The notes under the pieces are model-generated. The model was not told the DNA's origin. It did no database searches and was given only the letters and a program-made list of their open reading frames with translations. Shown here piece after piece: positions 24,488 through 32,805 of a DNA stretch of 35,305 bases; within the stretch, counting starts at the first letter, position 1; each line of letters begins with the position of its first letter. Where the stretch lies: assembly GCA_022780965.1 (NCBI GenBank), contig JALEUQ010000018.1, positions 1-35,305 on the forward strand, written 5' to 3'. A program made the position numbers and the translations under genes. This stretch comes from Clostridiales bacterium (GTDB lineage: Bacteria > Bacillota > Clostridia > Peptostreptococcales > Anaerovoracaceae).

Positions 24488-27062
24488 CAGTGATTCTGCC
24501 GCCCCATCTGCACAGAATTATCAGGAGAATTACGGCCATCAGGGATATGAGTGCTCCGGCAGCAAGTCCCGGTGGCCTGAATTTCAGTTCTATTGTATGT
24601 TTTCCCGGAGACAAATTGAATGCAATGAACTCATTTCCGGCAAGCTGTTCGATGCTCCGCTTCATGCCGTCAACTTCAAGTGTCCATCCTGCCTCGTAAG
24701 GAATTGAAGTTACCAGCACCCCGGATTTATCCATGTCCACACTGCCCTTAACGTAAGTTTCATCCCAGTCGACTATATCCATCGTTGTGGCTGATATGAT
24801 ATCGTATGCCTTGTTCCACTTGTCATAGTCCAGGGAGCATACATGCGCGATAATGCCCCCGCTATGTCCTTCTTCATAACCGATATTGATGCTGAAAGTC
24901 TGTCCCTCTTTCACCTCACCGATATTAATAACAGAACCGCAATCAGACCTGATGCTCTCATAATAATCCGAATCTTCCTTGGTTACATCTATTGATTCGC
25001 AGGATTCCGCCTCCACAAATACATAGTATTTCTGTGTTTTGTCAGCAGTGTAAGAAATATTCACTGCCGAAGAACTGCCGCTGTTATCAGGCTCGGTAAT
25101 CCATGCTCCCTCACCATTTCCCGAAACTGTCATGTTGTCACTGTCAATGCGATTAAACTGCAGTTCCTCGAATACACTCCTGCATTCGTTATCTGTGGCA
25201 GCACGAATATAATCGTCAAGCACGCGGAAAGGATTATCCAGGTCCACATCCCATGTCCATATGGAATTGGCAGTAACATATCCGAGAGCAAGAGGATACT
25301 TGTTTTCGTTTAATGTACTCTCGCCTGCGCGACTGATTTCAACGAAGTCCGAATCCTCTACCGCGGAACTTTTGCCTATAAGATATTTCACGTTCAAAAT
25401 TGCGTTGGTAACCGGATTTGTCGGATTGTAGTTGTATCTGTTCTTGCCGGGTTCGCCCTCTATGCCTATGCGCTCCATAAGATATGTTGCTTCCGCATTG
25501 ATTGATGACGAGAACTGGGACACACCTTTGTAATGATAAAGTGCCGGTGTATTGAGAATGAAATTGTCATCAAGCTCAACACGGGCAAGCTGGCCGTCAA
25601 CCTGCTCCACCAGCTCACGCACATCATCATAATTGCTGAAGTAGTAGTCTCTGTCCGAATTGCCCACCTTGTTGAAACTGATGGAAACGTTGCATCCCAT
25701 CTCAACAATAATGACAATGGCAGTCAGCAGTATCATGGTATCCCTGCGCAGCCGCCCTTTCCTGTATGCTGCAAGAATAATTGTATAACAAATCAGAAGT
25801 GCAGCGCCCAGATAGAAATATACGTTTACGTTATCGATGTTCTCCGACATGAATTTCTGTGCCAGAACATACCAGCCAAGAATGCCTGCCATGGCAGCCC
25901 ATATGGTGTTCACTCTCACCTGGTCGATTTTCCTGAAGGCCTTATATGCCATGCCGATCAGTATGAAGCTGACCACAAACGTATACCTGAACGGCAGCTG
26001 GTTAGGGAAATGGAATCCGTGCCAGATGAAGTCCAGTTTATTAATATTAAGGCTCAGGAACAGGAATGTCAGGAACGCCAGATTTATGGACTTTTCCCTA
26101 AGCCCGATCGTCTTGTTCACAATATAAAAAACAATGAGCATTACCACCAGGAGTCCGCAGTAAATGTTCGGCATCCCCTCCCTGTATGTCAGCTGCGAGA
26201 AGGGCAGAAGCTGATTGAGAACGTCTATTGCATTATTGTAAAAAGTCCACGTGTCAGGCATTACCGAGTCGATATAGTATGTGTACTGCATGCTTCGGTA
26301 TGCAGGCAGCAGCATTACCGCAGCCATTGTAATGGCAAGCAGCGAGTACCCTACCGCTTTGGCAGTAGTCACAATGCATCTTCTCCTGCCGCCGCCCTTG
26401 ACAAGAATGAAATAGCTTGCCGGATAGTAGAACAGTATGAAAATGCACACCATTATCGATATGTAGTAATTGCAGAAGACTGTGAGTGCCAGCGCAATGC
26501 AGTAAAGCGCCGGACCTCTGCCCTGAATTATACGCTGCAGTCCCAGCATTACCAGAGGCAGCAGGAGCACTGCATCCATCCACATGATGCACCAGTAATA
26601 TCCCATGACGAAGGCACAAAGTGCATAGAGCGTCGCGAAGGCAGCAGTCGCCATATCGTAATGCTTTCCTGTCTCTTTAAGGTATATGCACATGAATGCT
26701 CCGGCGAGCCCTATCTTGATAAGGAGAATTACCGTAACCCCTTCCACAATGAACTTTGCCGGGCACACTAACAGCAGAAGATTCAGCGGGCTGGCCCCGT
26801 AATATGCGATAAGATTCCAGAAATTGCTCCCTGCGGCACCGTCCCATGTATAGAACAGACTGTCACCGTTTTGCATCTTATGCTGCAGCTCGCTGAGAAA
26901 CGGCAGATACTGGTGATACATGTCGATTACCGGAACCTGCTGAGTTCCGAATGGGTATATGCAGTTGATGGCAAGCCCCGCCGTCACCAGAAGGACAGGT
27001 ACTATAAATGCGAGAAACGTATATCTGTTCCTGAAGCACATGTTCTTAATCTTCATCTTCAT
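24351..27062 (-). CDS. yfhO: YfhO-family polytopic membrane glycosyltransferase
   Basis: A 903-residue protein with about a dozen N-terminal membrane spans, then a large extracytoplasmic beta-rich region, a last membrane span (about 830-850) and an acidic cytoplasmic tail. D47 in IDMYHQYLPFLSEL lies in the first outer loop, where GT-C enzymes keep their catalytic Asp, and the ending YEAGWTLEVDG ... GKHTIELKF RPPG is typical of YfhO. In Bacillus and Listeria YfhO acts with CsbB to decorate lipoteichoic acid with sugars from a polyprenyl carrier. The start overlaps csbB by 17 nt. The last 45 codons run antisense to the mocR 3' end. Confidence 0.88.
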   Translation of the reverse strand: MKMKIKNMCFRNRYTFLAFIVPVLLVTAGLAINCIYPFGTQQVPVIDMYHQYLPFLSELQHKMQNGDSLFYTWDGAAGSNFWNLIAYYGASPLNLLLLVCPAKFIVEGVTVILLIKIGLAGAFMCIYLKETGKHYDMATAAFATLYALCAFVMGYYWCIMWMDAVLLLPLVMLGLQRIIQGRGPALYCIALALTVFCNYYISIMVCIFILFYYPASYFILVKGGGRRRCIVTTAKAVGYSLLAITMAAVMLLPAYRSMQYTYYIDSVMPDTWTFYNNAIDVLNQLLPFSQLTYREGMPNIYCGLLVVMLIVFYIVNKTIGLREKSINLAFLTFLFLSLNINKLDFIWHGFHFPNQLPFRYTFVVSFILIGMAYKAFRKIDQVRVNTIWAAMAGILGWYVLAQKFMSENIDNVNVYFYLGAALLICYTIILAAYRKGRLRRDTMILLTAIVIIVEMGCNVSISFNKVGNSDRDYYFSNYDDVRELVEQVDGQLARVELDDNFILNTPALYHYKGVSQFSSSINAEATYLMERIGIEGEPGKNRYNYNPTNPVTNAILNVKYLIGKSSAVEDSDFVEISRAGESTLNENKYPLALGYVTANSIWTWDVDLDNPFRVLDDYIRAATDNECRSVFEELQFNRIDSDNMTVSGNGEGAWITEPDNSGSSSAVNISYTADKTQKYYVFVEAESCESIDVTKEDSDYYESIRSDCGSVINIGEVKEGQTFSINIGYEEGHSGGIIAHVCSLDYDKWNKAYDIISATTMDIVDWDETYVKGSVDMDKSGVLVTSIPYEAGWTLEVDGMKRSIEQLAGNEFIAFNLSPGKHTIELKFRPPGLAAGALISLMAVILLIILCRWGGRITAMLVKAVSMRREDHPGPEEFDPEESDYSTEERDFSPEVEQPGCHD

Positions 27063-27996
27063 GAATGTTTGATTCCTTTTCTATGTAAACAGGCCTTCCT
27101 TTGGTTTCCATGTACATCCTGCCGATATATTCTCCAATCAGGGCGAGTATGGCAATGGTCAGCCCTCCGAAGAAGAGTATGAGGCATATTGTTGACGCAT
27201 ATCCCGGAGTGTCGCGACCCATGATCAGCGTCTTGACTATCTCGGCTATCAGATACAGTGCCGAGCCGCATGCTGCAAGTCCTCCGAACCATCCCGCGAA
27301 CTTGAGGGGTGACACTGCGAAATTTATGAACCCGTCCATGGCATATTTTATCAGCGCGAATAATGACCACTTGCTTTCGCCCCGAACACGCTTCACATTC
27401 TCGAATTCAACCCATCTTGTATCAAATCCGACCCACGCGAAAATTCCCTTGGAGAACCTCTGATTTTCAGGCATCTGCCTGATGGCTCTGACCATGTTTC
27501 TGTTCATCAGCCTATAGTCCAGCACTCCGTCAGCAATCTCTATCTCGCTGAATCTGTTCATCAGTTTATAAAAAAGGCGCGCCCCCAGGCTTCTTATTTT
27601 CTGCTCACCTCTGCGGGTTACTCTCCGCGCCGCACAGCAGTCGCATCCCGTCGTCTCTATAGTATCCAGCATTTCTTTGATCAGTGCCGGCGGATGCTGC
27701 AGATCTGCGTCCATTATCACAGCATAGTCCCCTTTGGAGTTGCATATGCCCGCATACATGGCCGCCTCCTTGCCGAAGTTGCGGCTGAAAGAAATGTACT
27801 TAACCCTCTTATCGCCCGCAGCCAGTTCCCTGATAGCATCAAGAGTGCCGTCGCTGCTGCCGTCATTGATGAAAATGTATTTAAAACTGTACCCTAAGAT
27901 TTCTGTTTCTACGCGGCACGTTTCTTCATATACAGCCCTAATATTATCCTCTTCATTGTAACAAGGGATTATTACGTCTATCGTCTTCTCAATCAT
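27046..27996 (-). CDS. csbB: Polyprenyl-phosphate glycosyltransferase, CsbB/GtrB type
   Basis: A GT2-family enzyme that loads a sugar from a nucleotide onto undecaprenyl phosphate on the inner face of the membrane. The 316-residue product has IDVIIPCYNEEDNI, the metal-binding DAD at 96-98 (VIMDADLQHP), the QRFSKG motif, and two C-terminal membrane spans (about 233-260 and 270-298), the GtrB/CsbB layout. It starts 6 nt after apbE, with AGAGGAA inside the apbE end, and overlaps yfhO by 17 nt. No GtcA-type flippase gene is present in the window. Sugar identity cannot be read. Confidence 0.9.
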   Translation of the reverse strand: MIEKTIDVIIPCYNEEDNIRAVYEETCRVETEILGYSFKYIFINDGSSDGTLDAIRELAAGDKRVKYISFSRNFGKEAAMYAGICNSKGDYAVIMDADLQHPPALIKEMLDTIETTGCDCCAARRVTRRGEQKIRSLGARLFYKLMNRFSEIEIADGVLDYRLMNRNMVRAIRQMPENQRFSKGIFAWVGFDTRWVEFENVKRVRGESKWSLFALIKYAMDGFINFAVSPLKFAGWFGGLAACGSALYLIAEIVKTLIMGRDTPGYASTICLILFFGGLTIAILALIGEYIGRMYMETKGRPVYIEKESNIHEDED

Positions 27997-28002
27997 ACAG
28001 TT

Positions 28003-29064
28003 TTATTCCTCTGCTAATTCAACATCCATACCGTCTGTGACAGAAAGTTTATCGTCGCTGTTAATGAACGATGCTTCAATGTGCATGTCCGGATACTTTG
28101 CCTGAATGTCTGCTATGAACTTCTTGGCTCTGTCCTCGCCCATGATAAGACAGGAGGTGCTAAGCCCATCGCAAAATCCCGAATATCCTTTATCTGCCGC
28201 AATTGTCACTGCTTCCAGGTCCGTTTCCGCCGGATACCCTGTCTTCGGGTCAAGCACGTGATGATAAAGCTTACCGTTTTCCTTGAAGTTTCGTTCGTAT
28301 ATTCCTGATGTGACAAGTGTTCTGTCCGCAGCCTTGACACTTCCCACCATTTCTGTTCTGTCACTGTACGGTCTCTCGATGCCGACAACAAACGGCGAAC
28401 CGTCAGGCTTGCTTCCGATGGTCACAACATTGCCGCCCAGATTAACAATGGCACTTGAAGCACCGCCCTTCTCAAGGATTTCTGCCGTACGATCGGCTAT
28501 GTATCCCTTGGCAATGCCTCCCAGGTCAATTGCCGCAGCAGGATCTGCAAGGCTTACCTGATTGCCGCTTATTTCAACGTTTCTGTAATCCACACTTCCC
28601 ACAGCCTTATCAACATCTGCGTCATCGGGAACCTTCGGATTCTCACCTGTGAAATTCCACAGATCCACCAACGCACCAACTGTGCAGTCGAAGGCTCCGC
28701 CGCTCAGCTCACCCATTGTCAGCGCCATCTCGAGAACCTGCAATGTGTCATCTGAAACAGTAACCGCCTCGCCCTTGGCATGATTGATTCTGTACACATC
28801 GCTTCCTTTAACTGTTTTGCTCAAAAGGTTCTCGTATTTCGAAACAGTATCGTATGCTTCATCCAGCAGCTTTTCAGCTTCGCTGCTGTCCATGCCGTAC
28901 ACTGAGATCTGACATGTAGTGTTAAGATAGTATTCCGTTCTGCTGACAGGCTCATCTGTTTTGCTACCGCAGCCGGTCTGTGTTATAATCAGTAAAGTCA
29001 GCAGAGCTATTGCGCCTGCTGATTTTATCAGTTTTTTTATGTGAAAATGAATTACTGCGTTCAT
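28003..29064 (-). CDS. apbE: FAD:protein FMN transferase, lipoprotein
   Basis: ApbE transfers FMN from FAD onto Thr/Ser of target proteins outside the membrane. The 353-residue product has a signal peptide ending in a lipobox (LIITQTGC), so Cys32 would be lipidated. Family motifs are present: YEXLLSKT-like YENLLSKTVKGSD, AIDLGGIAKGYIAD, NLGGNV, HHVLDPKTGYPAET and the C-terminal ADKGYSGFCDGLSTSCLIMG. RnfD and RnfG, encoded nearby, carry the target motifs. The start is head-to-head with the NusG-II gene, with only 15 nt between, and its ribosome binding site is weak (AAGG). It heads the apbE-csbB-yfhO unit. Confidence 0.94.
   Translation of the reverse strand: MNAVIHFHIKKLIKSAGAIALLTLLIITQTGCGSKTDEPVSRTEYYLNTTCQISVYGMDSSEAEKLLDEAYDTVSKYENLLSKTVKGSDVYRINHAKGEAVTVSDDTLQVLEMALTMGELSGGAFDCTVGALVDLWNFTGENPKVPDDADVDKAVGSVDYRNVEISGNQVSLADPAAAIDLGGIAKGYIADRTAEILEKGGASSAIVNLGGNVVTIGSKPDGSPFVVGIERPYSDRTEMVGSVKAADRTLVTSGIYERNFKENGKLYHHVLDPKTGYPAETDLEAVTIAADKGYSGFCDGLSTSCLIMGEDRAKKFIADIQAKYPDMHIEASFINSDDKLSVTDGMDVELAEE
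28961..28989 (+). promoter_or_regulatory. Promoter of the NusG-II/Gx gene pair inside apbE
   Basis: TTGCTA (28961-28966), 17-nt spacer, TGTTATAAT (-10 at 28984-28989, extended TG) on the plus strand, embedded in the apbE signal-peptide coding region. A TCAGCAG/CTGCTGA hairpin followed by TTTTATC lies downstream, before the gene, and resembles a weak attenuator. Confidence 0.5.
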
Positions 29065-29079
29065 GTACTAACCTTGCTA

Positions 29080-29442
29080 ATGATCAAAAAAGCGGACATT
29101 TTACTTACAATCGGGCTGATAATTATCGGCCTTGTGATGACCTGGTATTTCACCATTGGCAAAACTGAAGCCGCCAGCCTGAAGATTACTGCCGGCGGAC
29201 AGGTATACGGGGTTTACTCTCTCGATGAGAACCGCACCATTACAGTGAAACAAGATGGTCACACAAATAAGATTACCATATCGAACGGCTCTGTTTCAAT
29301 GGCATTTTCTGACTGTCACGGTCAGGACTGTGTCATGTCCCATGCCATTACCCGCACAGGGGAGCAGATTGTCTGTCTGCCAAACAAGGTAGTATTGGAA
29401 ATCAAAGGAGGTGAGTCCGGATATGATACCATCTCAAGATAA
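29080..29442 (+). CDS. NusG domain II (EetA-like) membrane-anchored protein
   Basis: A 120-residue protein with an N-terminal membrane anchor (MIKKADILLTIGLIIIGLVM) and an extracytoplasmic NusG-II domain: GGQVYGVYSL, then the conserved DCHGQDCVMSH and QIVCLPNKVVLEI. The three cysteines are typical of this family, which is found beside Gx (EetB-like) proteins in flavin-linked electron-transfer loci, for example the Listeria extracellular electron-transfer locus. The start is uncertain: no ribosome binding site is clear; GTG at 29041 and ATG at 29047 are alternatives that would overlap apbE. It overlaps the next gene by 20 nt. Confidence 0.8.
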   Translation: MIKKADILLTIGLIIIGLVMTWYFTIGKTEAASLKITAGGQVYGVYSLDENRTITVKQDGHTNKITISNGSVSMAFSDCHGQDCVMSHAITRTGEQIVCLPNKVVLEIKGGESGYDTISR

Positions 29443-29941
29443 GAGAAGCGGTTCCTCATCCCTGCGGGTCGCCTACTGTGGACTGCTCTGCGCTCTCGCT
29501 CTCATCTTCTCATACATCGAAGTGCTGATACCTTTTAACATCGGCATACCGGGAGTCAAGCTGGGCATAGCCAACCTTGTAATAATCGTTGCACTTTACC
29601 TTTTCGACTGGCGATACGCCATGGGAATTAACCTGGTTCGTGTCCTTGTTTCCGGGCTTCTGTTTACCGGCATGTTCAGTGCTCTCTATTCCCTGGCAGG
29701 TGCCTTACTCAGCATGACCGTTATGGTGCTTCTCAAAAAGACCGGGCTTTTCTCTGTTACGGGAATATCCATAGCAGGCGGCGTTACTCACAATCTCGGG
29801 CAAATACTTGTAGCCTCTGCGCTGGTTTCCAGCCTGAACATGTTTGCCTATTTCCCGGTTCTCATTTTCTCAGGAGTTGCAAGCGGCGCCGTAATAGGCA
29901 TTGTAGCATTCTTCATAATAAGGCGACTTTCCAAAGTATAG
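29423..29941 (+). CDS. Gx transporter family (EetB-like) membrane protein
   Basis: A 172-residue integral membrane protein with five or six spans. It matches the family often labelled heptaprenyl diphosphate synthase component I, now called Gx or EetB-like: LRVAYCGLLCALALIFSYIEVLIPF, GVKLGIANLVIIVALYLF, AGGVTHNLGQILVA. The fold resembles ECF S components, so binding of a small molecule such as a quinone or flavin precursor is possible but unproven. The ATG at 29423 was chosen because AAAGGAGG is about 11 nt upstream; the ORF-track GTG at 29411 overlaps that site. It ends at a U-tailed hairpin. Confidence 0.83.
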   Translation: MIPSQDKRSGSSSLRVAYCGLLCALALIFSYIEVLIPFNIGIPGVKLGIANLVIIVALYLFDWRYAMGINLVRVLVSGLLFTGMFSALYSLAGALLSMTVMVLLKKTGLFSVTGISIAGGVTHNLGQILVASALVSSLNMFAYFPVLIFSGVASGAVIGIVAFFIIRRLSKV

Positions 29942-29947
29942 TAAAAT

Positions 29948-29974
29948 AACCTCCGAGGCTTTCCGGAGGTTTTG
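29948..29974 (+). terminator. Intrinsic terminator of the NusG-II/Gx transcript
   Basis: Stem AACCTCCG / CGGAGGTT with an 8-nt loop followed by TTTTG, beginning 6 nt after the Gx stop codon. Confidence 0.8.
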
Positions 29975-29980
29975 TATGTC

Positions 29981-30000
29981 AGGCCTAGGCCTATAGGCCG
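29981..30000. repeat. Cluster of overlapping AGGCCT/GGCC palindromes
   Basis: Between the two terminators the DNA reads AGGCCTAGGCCTATAGGCC, in which several palindromes overlap (AGGCCT, GGCCTAGGCC, GGCCTATAGGCC). It may be part of a complex terminator or a protein site. Confidence 0.4.
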
Positions 30001-30009
30001 CATATCAGC

Positions 30010-30043
30010 AAAACAGGGCATCGCGATTGCGATGCCCTGTTTT
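30010..30043. terminator. Bidirectional intrinsic terminator between Gx and rnfB
   Basis: A perfect 15-bp inverted repeat, AAAACAGGGCATCGC with its complement, around a GATT loop, giving a U-run on both strands. It should end the rnf operon (minus) and catch read-through from the plus strand. Confidence 0.9.
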
Positions 30044-30064
30044 CTATGATTAATCTCTTGAAGA

Positions 30065-30949
30065 TTATTCTGCAGGTTTAGCTTCTGCTTCTGCCTTTGG
30101 CTCAGCCTTAGCTTCAGGCTTTGCTTCTGCAGGCTTCTTGGCAGGCGCCTTCTTCTTTCTCAGGTTAACAATAGCCTGAGTTGGACATTCCTTAGCGCAA
30201 AGACCGCAGTTCTTACACTTGTCCAGAATGATGTGAGCCAGATTGTTTTCAACTTCGATTGCTTCGAACTTGCAGACTTTCTGACACTTCATGCATCCGA
30301 TACATGCTGCATCGCAAGCCTTTCTTGCTACAGCACCCTTATCAGTTGACTTACATGTAACGAATACCAGCTTGCTCTTAGGAACCATGTCGATAATGTT
30401 CTTAGGACATGCAGTCGCACATGCCTTACATCCTACGCATGCTTCTCTGTCAACCCATGCAACACCGTTAACGATGCCGATAGCATTGAATGAACAAGCT
30501 TCAACACAGTCGCCCAGTCCCAGACATCCGTGTGAGCATGCCCACTGGCCGCCGTAGAACATCTTGGCTTCCTTACATGTGTGGATTCTTGCATCCTCCA
30601 TGATAGTCTTGGTTACGCCTGTATGACCTGTACACATTACCATTGCTGTCTCAGGTTCAGCTGAACCAGCTTCCAGACCCATGATTTCAGCCAGCTTGGC
30701 TGCCAGATCTGCACCGCCTACAGGACACTTGGTAACGTCGTCTACTTCTCCTTCGCCGATTGCAGTCGCATATCCGTCGCATCCAGGGAATCCGCATGCA
30801 CCACAGTTAGCGCCAGGCATTGCAGCTGAAACTTCAGCAACCTTCTCGTTAACAGGCACGAACATAACCTTTGAAGCGATAGTCAGGATGATACCAAATA
30901 CTGCACCGATTGCTGCCACGATAATGGCAGGAACTAAAATTGCGCTCAT
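30065..30949 (-). CDS. rnfB: Rnf complex electron-transfer subunit RnfB
   Basis: RnfB takes electrons from reduced ferredoxin and feeds them to the membrane complex. The 294-residue product has an N-terminal membrane anchor (SAILVPAIIVAAIGAVFGIIL), a GANCGACGFPGCDGY Fe-S motif (C49, C52, C57, C75), and several ferredoxin-type motifs (CLGLGDCVEAC, CVGCKACATACP, CIGCMKCQKVC, CKNCGLCAKECP), giving at least five 4Fe-4S clusters. An Ala/Lys/Pro/Glu-rich tail of about 30 residues follows. The ORF-track start is 33 nt too early; GGAGATACAG precedes the ATG at 30949. It is the last gene of the rnf operon. Confidence 0.95.
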   Translation of the reverse strand: MSAILVPAIIVAAIGAVFGIILTIASKVMFVPVNEKVAEVSAAMPGANCGACGFPGCDGYATAIGEGEVDDVTKCPVGGADLAAKLAEIMGLEAGSAEPETAMVMCTGHTGVTKTIMEDARIHTCKEAKMFYGGQWACSHGCLGLGDCVEACSFNAIGIVNGVAWVDREACVGCKACATACPKNIIDMVPKSKLVFVTCKSTDKGAVARKACDAACIGCMKCQKVCKFEAIEVENNLAHIILDKCKNCGLCAKECPTQAIVNLRKKKAPAKKPAEAKPEAKAEPKAEAEAKPAE

Positions 30950-30962
30950 CTGTATCTCCTTT

Positions 30963-31556
30963 CTATGCAAAGATTGCATCAACTACACCTGAGAATGCCA
31001 TGAATGACATAGCCAGGATTGAAGCAGCAACGAGTGTGATAGGAATACCCTTGAAGCATTCTGGGATTCCTGTGTTTGTTTCGAGCTTTTCTCTCATTCC
31101 TGCGAAGAGAACCATTGCAAGCAGGAAACCGATGCCTGCGCCGATAGCGCAGAACAGTGACTGAACGTATGTAAGTCCGTCATTGATGCAGTTGATTGTA
31201 AGACCCAGCACTGCACAGTTAGTTGTGATCAGCGGCAGGAATACACCCAGTGACTTGTAAAGTGGCGGCATGAACTTCTTGAGAGTCATTTCTACCAGCT
31301 GTACAAGTGATGCAATGATCAGAATAAATACGATAGTCTGCAGGTAGCCGATGTTCAGAGGATCCAGGATCAGCTTCTGAATAGGCCATGTAACTGCTGT
31401 TGCCATGAGCATTACGAAGATTACAGCGCCGCCCATACCTACAGCTGAGTCAAGCTTCTTGGATACGCCCAGGAACGGACAGATACCAAGGAACTGGTTG
31501 AGTACATAGTTGTTGGTCAGAATAACTGCCAGCATAATCGATAATATTGCTGTCAT
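30963..31556 (-). CDS. rnfA: Rnf complex membrane subunit RnfA
   Basis: RnfA and RnfE are homologous inner-membrane proteins of inverted topology that form the core electron path of Rnf. The 197-residue product has six hydrophobic spans and the conserved NNYVLNQFLGICPFLGVSKK near the N-terminus and TNCAVLGLTINCIND in the middle; the cysteines of these motifs hold a membrane-embedded Fe-S cluster in Rnf structures. Its start overlaps the rnfE stop by one base. Confidence 0.96.
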   Translation of the reverse strand: MTAILSIMLAVILTNNYVLNQFLGICPFLGVSKKLDSAVGMGGAVIFVMLMATAVTWPIQKLILDPLNIGYLQTIVFILIIASLVQLVEMTLKKFMPPLYKSLGVFLPLITTNCAVLGLTINCINDGLTYVQSLFCAIGAGIGFLLAMVLFAGMREKLETNTGIPECFKGIPITLVAASILAMSFMAFSGVVDAIFA

Positions 31557-32257
31557 TATGCGTCAGCCTCCTTTCCTTCACACTTGTCTTCAGGGTTGCA
31601 GCTTCCTGCGAAGAGACATCCTTCGCAGCTGAATTCTTTCTTTGTGCCCTTGCCCTTAGTAAAGAAGTTCACAGCCGCAATCATTATTCCGAAGATGAAG
31701 AATCCGCCGGGAGCCAGCATGAAGATTCCAGCAGGAGTAGCAATGTCAGCATATACGTTGATACCGTTAACGCCTACGATGCCTGCCAGGATGTATCCGC
31801 TGCCCAGGAATTCTCTGATGAGACCCATGAGTCCCAGTGCCAGAGTGAAACCGATACCCATTCCGATACCATCCAGAGCTGAATCGATAACGCCGTTCTT
31901 TGATGCGAACATTTCTGCTCTGCCAAGGATGATACAGTTTACTACGATCAGTGGGATAAAGAGGCCCAGTGCCTTATCCAGCTCAGGCATGTATGCCTTG
32001 AGTGCGAACTGAACGATAGTAACGAATGCAGCGATTACTACGATAAAGCAAGGGATTCTTACCTTATCAGGAATGATGTTTCTTAAAAGTGAAATTACGA
32101 TATTAGCACAAACGAGTACGGCCAGTGTTGATACGCCCATGCCCAGTCCGTTGAAGCAGCTTGTTGTTACAGCCAGTGTAGGACAGCATCCCAGGAGCAG
32201 TACCAGTACCGGGTTCTCTTTGATAATACCTTTAGTTAAAATGCTTAATTTGTTCAT
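31556..32257 (-). CDS. rnfE: Rnf complex membrane subunit RnfE with Cys-rich tail
   Basis: Partner of RnfA in the membrane core. The 233-residue product has six spans and the family motifs ENPVLVLLLGCCPTLAVTT and IVVNCIILGRAEMFASKN. The C-terminus adds a soluble tail with four cysteines (C211, C214, C220, C226: SCEGCLFAGSCNPEDKCEG), a spacing that could hold a metal or Fe-S centre. The start shares one base with the rnfG stop (TAATG). Confidence 0.95.
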   Translation of the reverse strand: MNKLSILTKGIIKENPVLVLLLGCCPTLAVTTSCFNGLGMGVSTLAVLVCANIVISLLRNIIPDKVRIPCFIVVIAAFVTIVQFALKAYMPELDKALGLFIPLIVVNCIILGRAEMFASKNGVIDSALDGIGMGIGFTLALGLMGLIREFLGSGYILAGIVGVNGINVYADIATPAGIFMLAPGGFFIFGIMIAAVNFFTKGKGTKKEFSCEGCLFAGSCNPEDKCEGKEADA

Positions 32258-32805
32258 TATTTACTCACCTCCGCATACTGTTCCAGTGCGAGATGAACTC
32301 CACCATAAATTGCGTTAGCGGTAATTGTTGCGCCTGTTACAGCATCGATGTTGGCATCATCGTTGATGTGTGCTCCAGGAGCTTCTGTTATTCCGTTGTA
32401 CTGTGACAGATATTCAACTGTCATGTCCTTAGTACCAAGACCCGGAGTTTCAGCGTGCTCAGTTACAGTAACACCTGTAATTGCACCGTTCGCATCGATA
32501 CCAACCATGATCTTAACGGCACCGCCGAATCCTTTGGCATGTGCTGTTACTGTCATTCCGGCACCGTTTCCGGCGATGCAGCATTCGTCTACACCTTCAA
32601 TAAGGTCGCCGGCTGCAACTGTTTCGTAGTCATCTCCTTCAGGGAGAACCAGTGCTCTTGCTTCGTTAGCAGCCTTGACTGCATTCTGATCGATAAGAGG
32701 CTGAGTTACTGAATGTGTTCCTGCCAGAGCCAGTGTAGCTGCCAGACAGATGCAGAGCAGAACGAGAGCAGGCTTGATGTTTTCTTTAAAGAAACTGTTA
32801 TTCAT
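32257..32805 (-). CDS. rnfG: Rnf complex flavoprotein subunit RnfG
   Basis: RnfG has one N-terminal span and an extracytoplasmic FMN-binding domain with covalently bound FMN. The 182-residue product starts MNNSFFKENIKPALVLLCI and has HAETPGLGTK and the flavinylation motif DAVTGATITANA, with T160 as the expected FMN attachment site (ApbE substrate). The ORF-track start 63 nt upstream is inside rnfD; AAAGGAGG lies before the ATG at 32805. It overlaps rnfD by 8 nt. Confidence 0.95.
   Translation of the reverse strand: MNNSFFKENIKPALVLLCICLAATLALAGTHSVTQPLIDQNAVKAANEARALVLPEGDDYETVAAGDLIEGVDECCIAGNGAGMTVTAHAKGFGGAVKIMVGIDANGAITGVTVTEHAETPGLGTKDMTVEYLSQYNGITEAPGAHINDDANIDAVTGATITANAIYGGVHLALEQYAEVSK

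Noticed and set aside
25533-26771. 412-residue plus-strand ORF opposite yfhO
   Set aside because: It lies wholly antisense to the yfhO membrane domain, has no ribosome binding site, shows no recognisable domain and has the His/Gln/Cys-rich composition typical of a complement reading frame.
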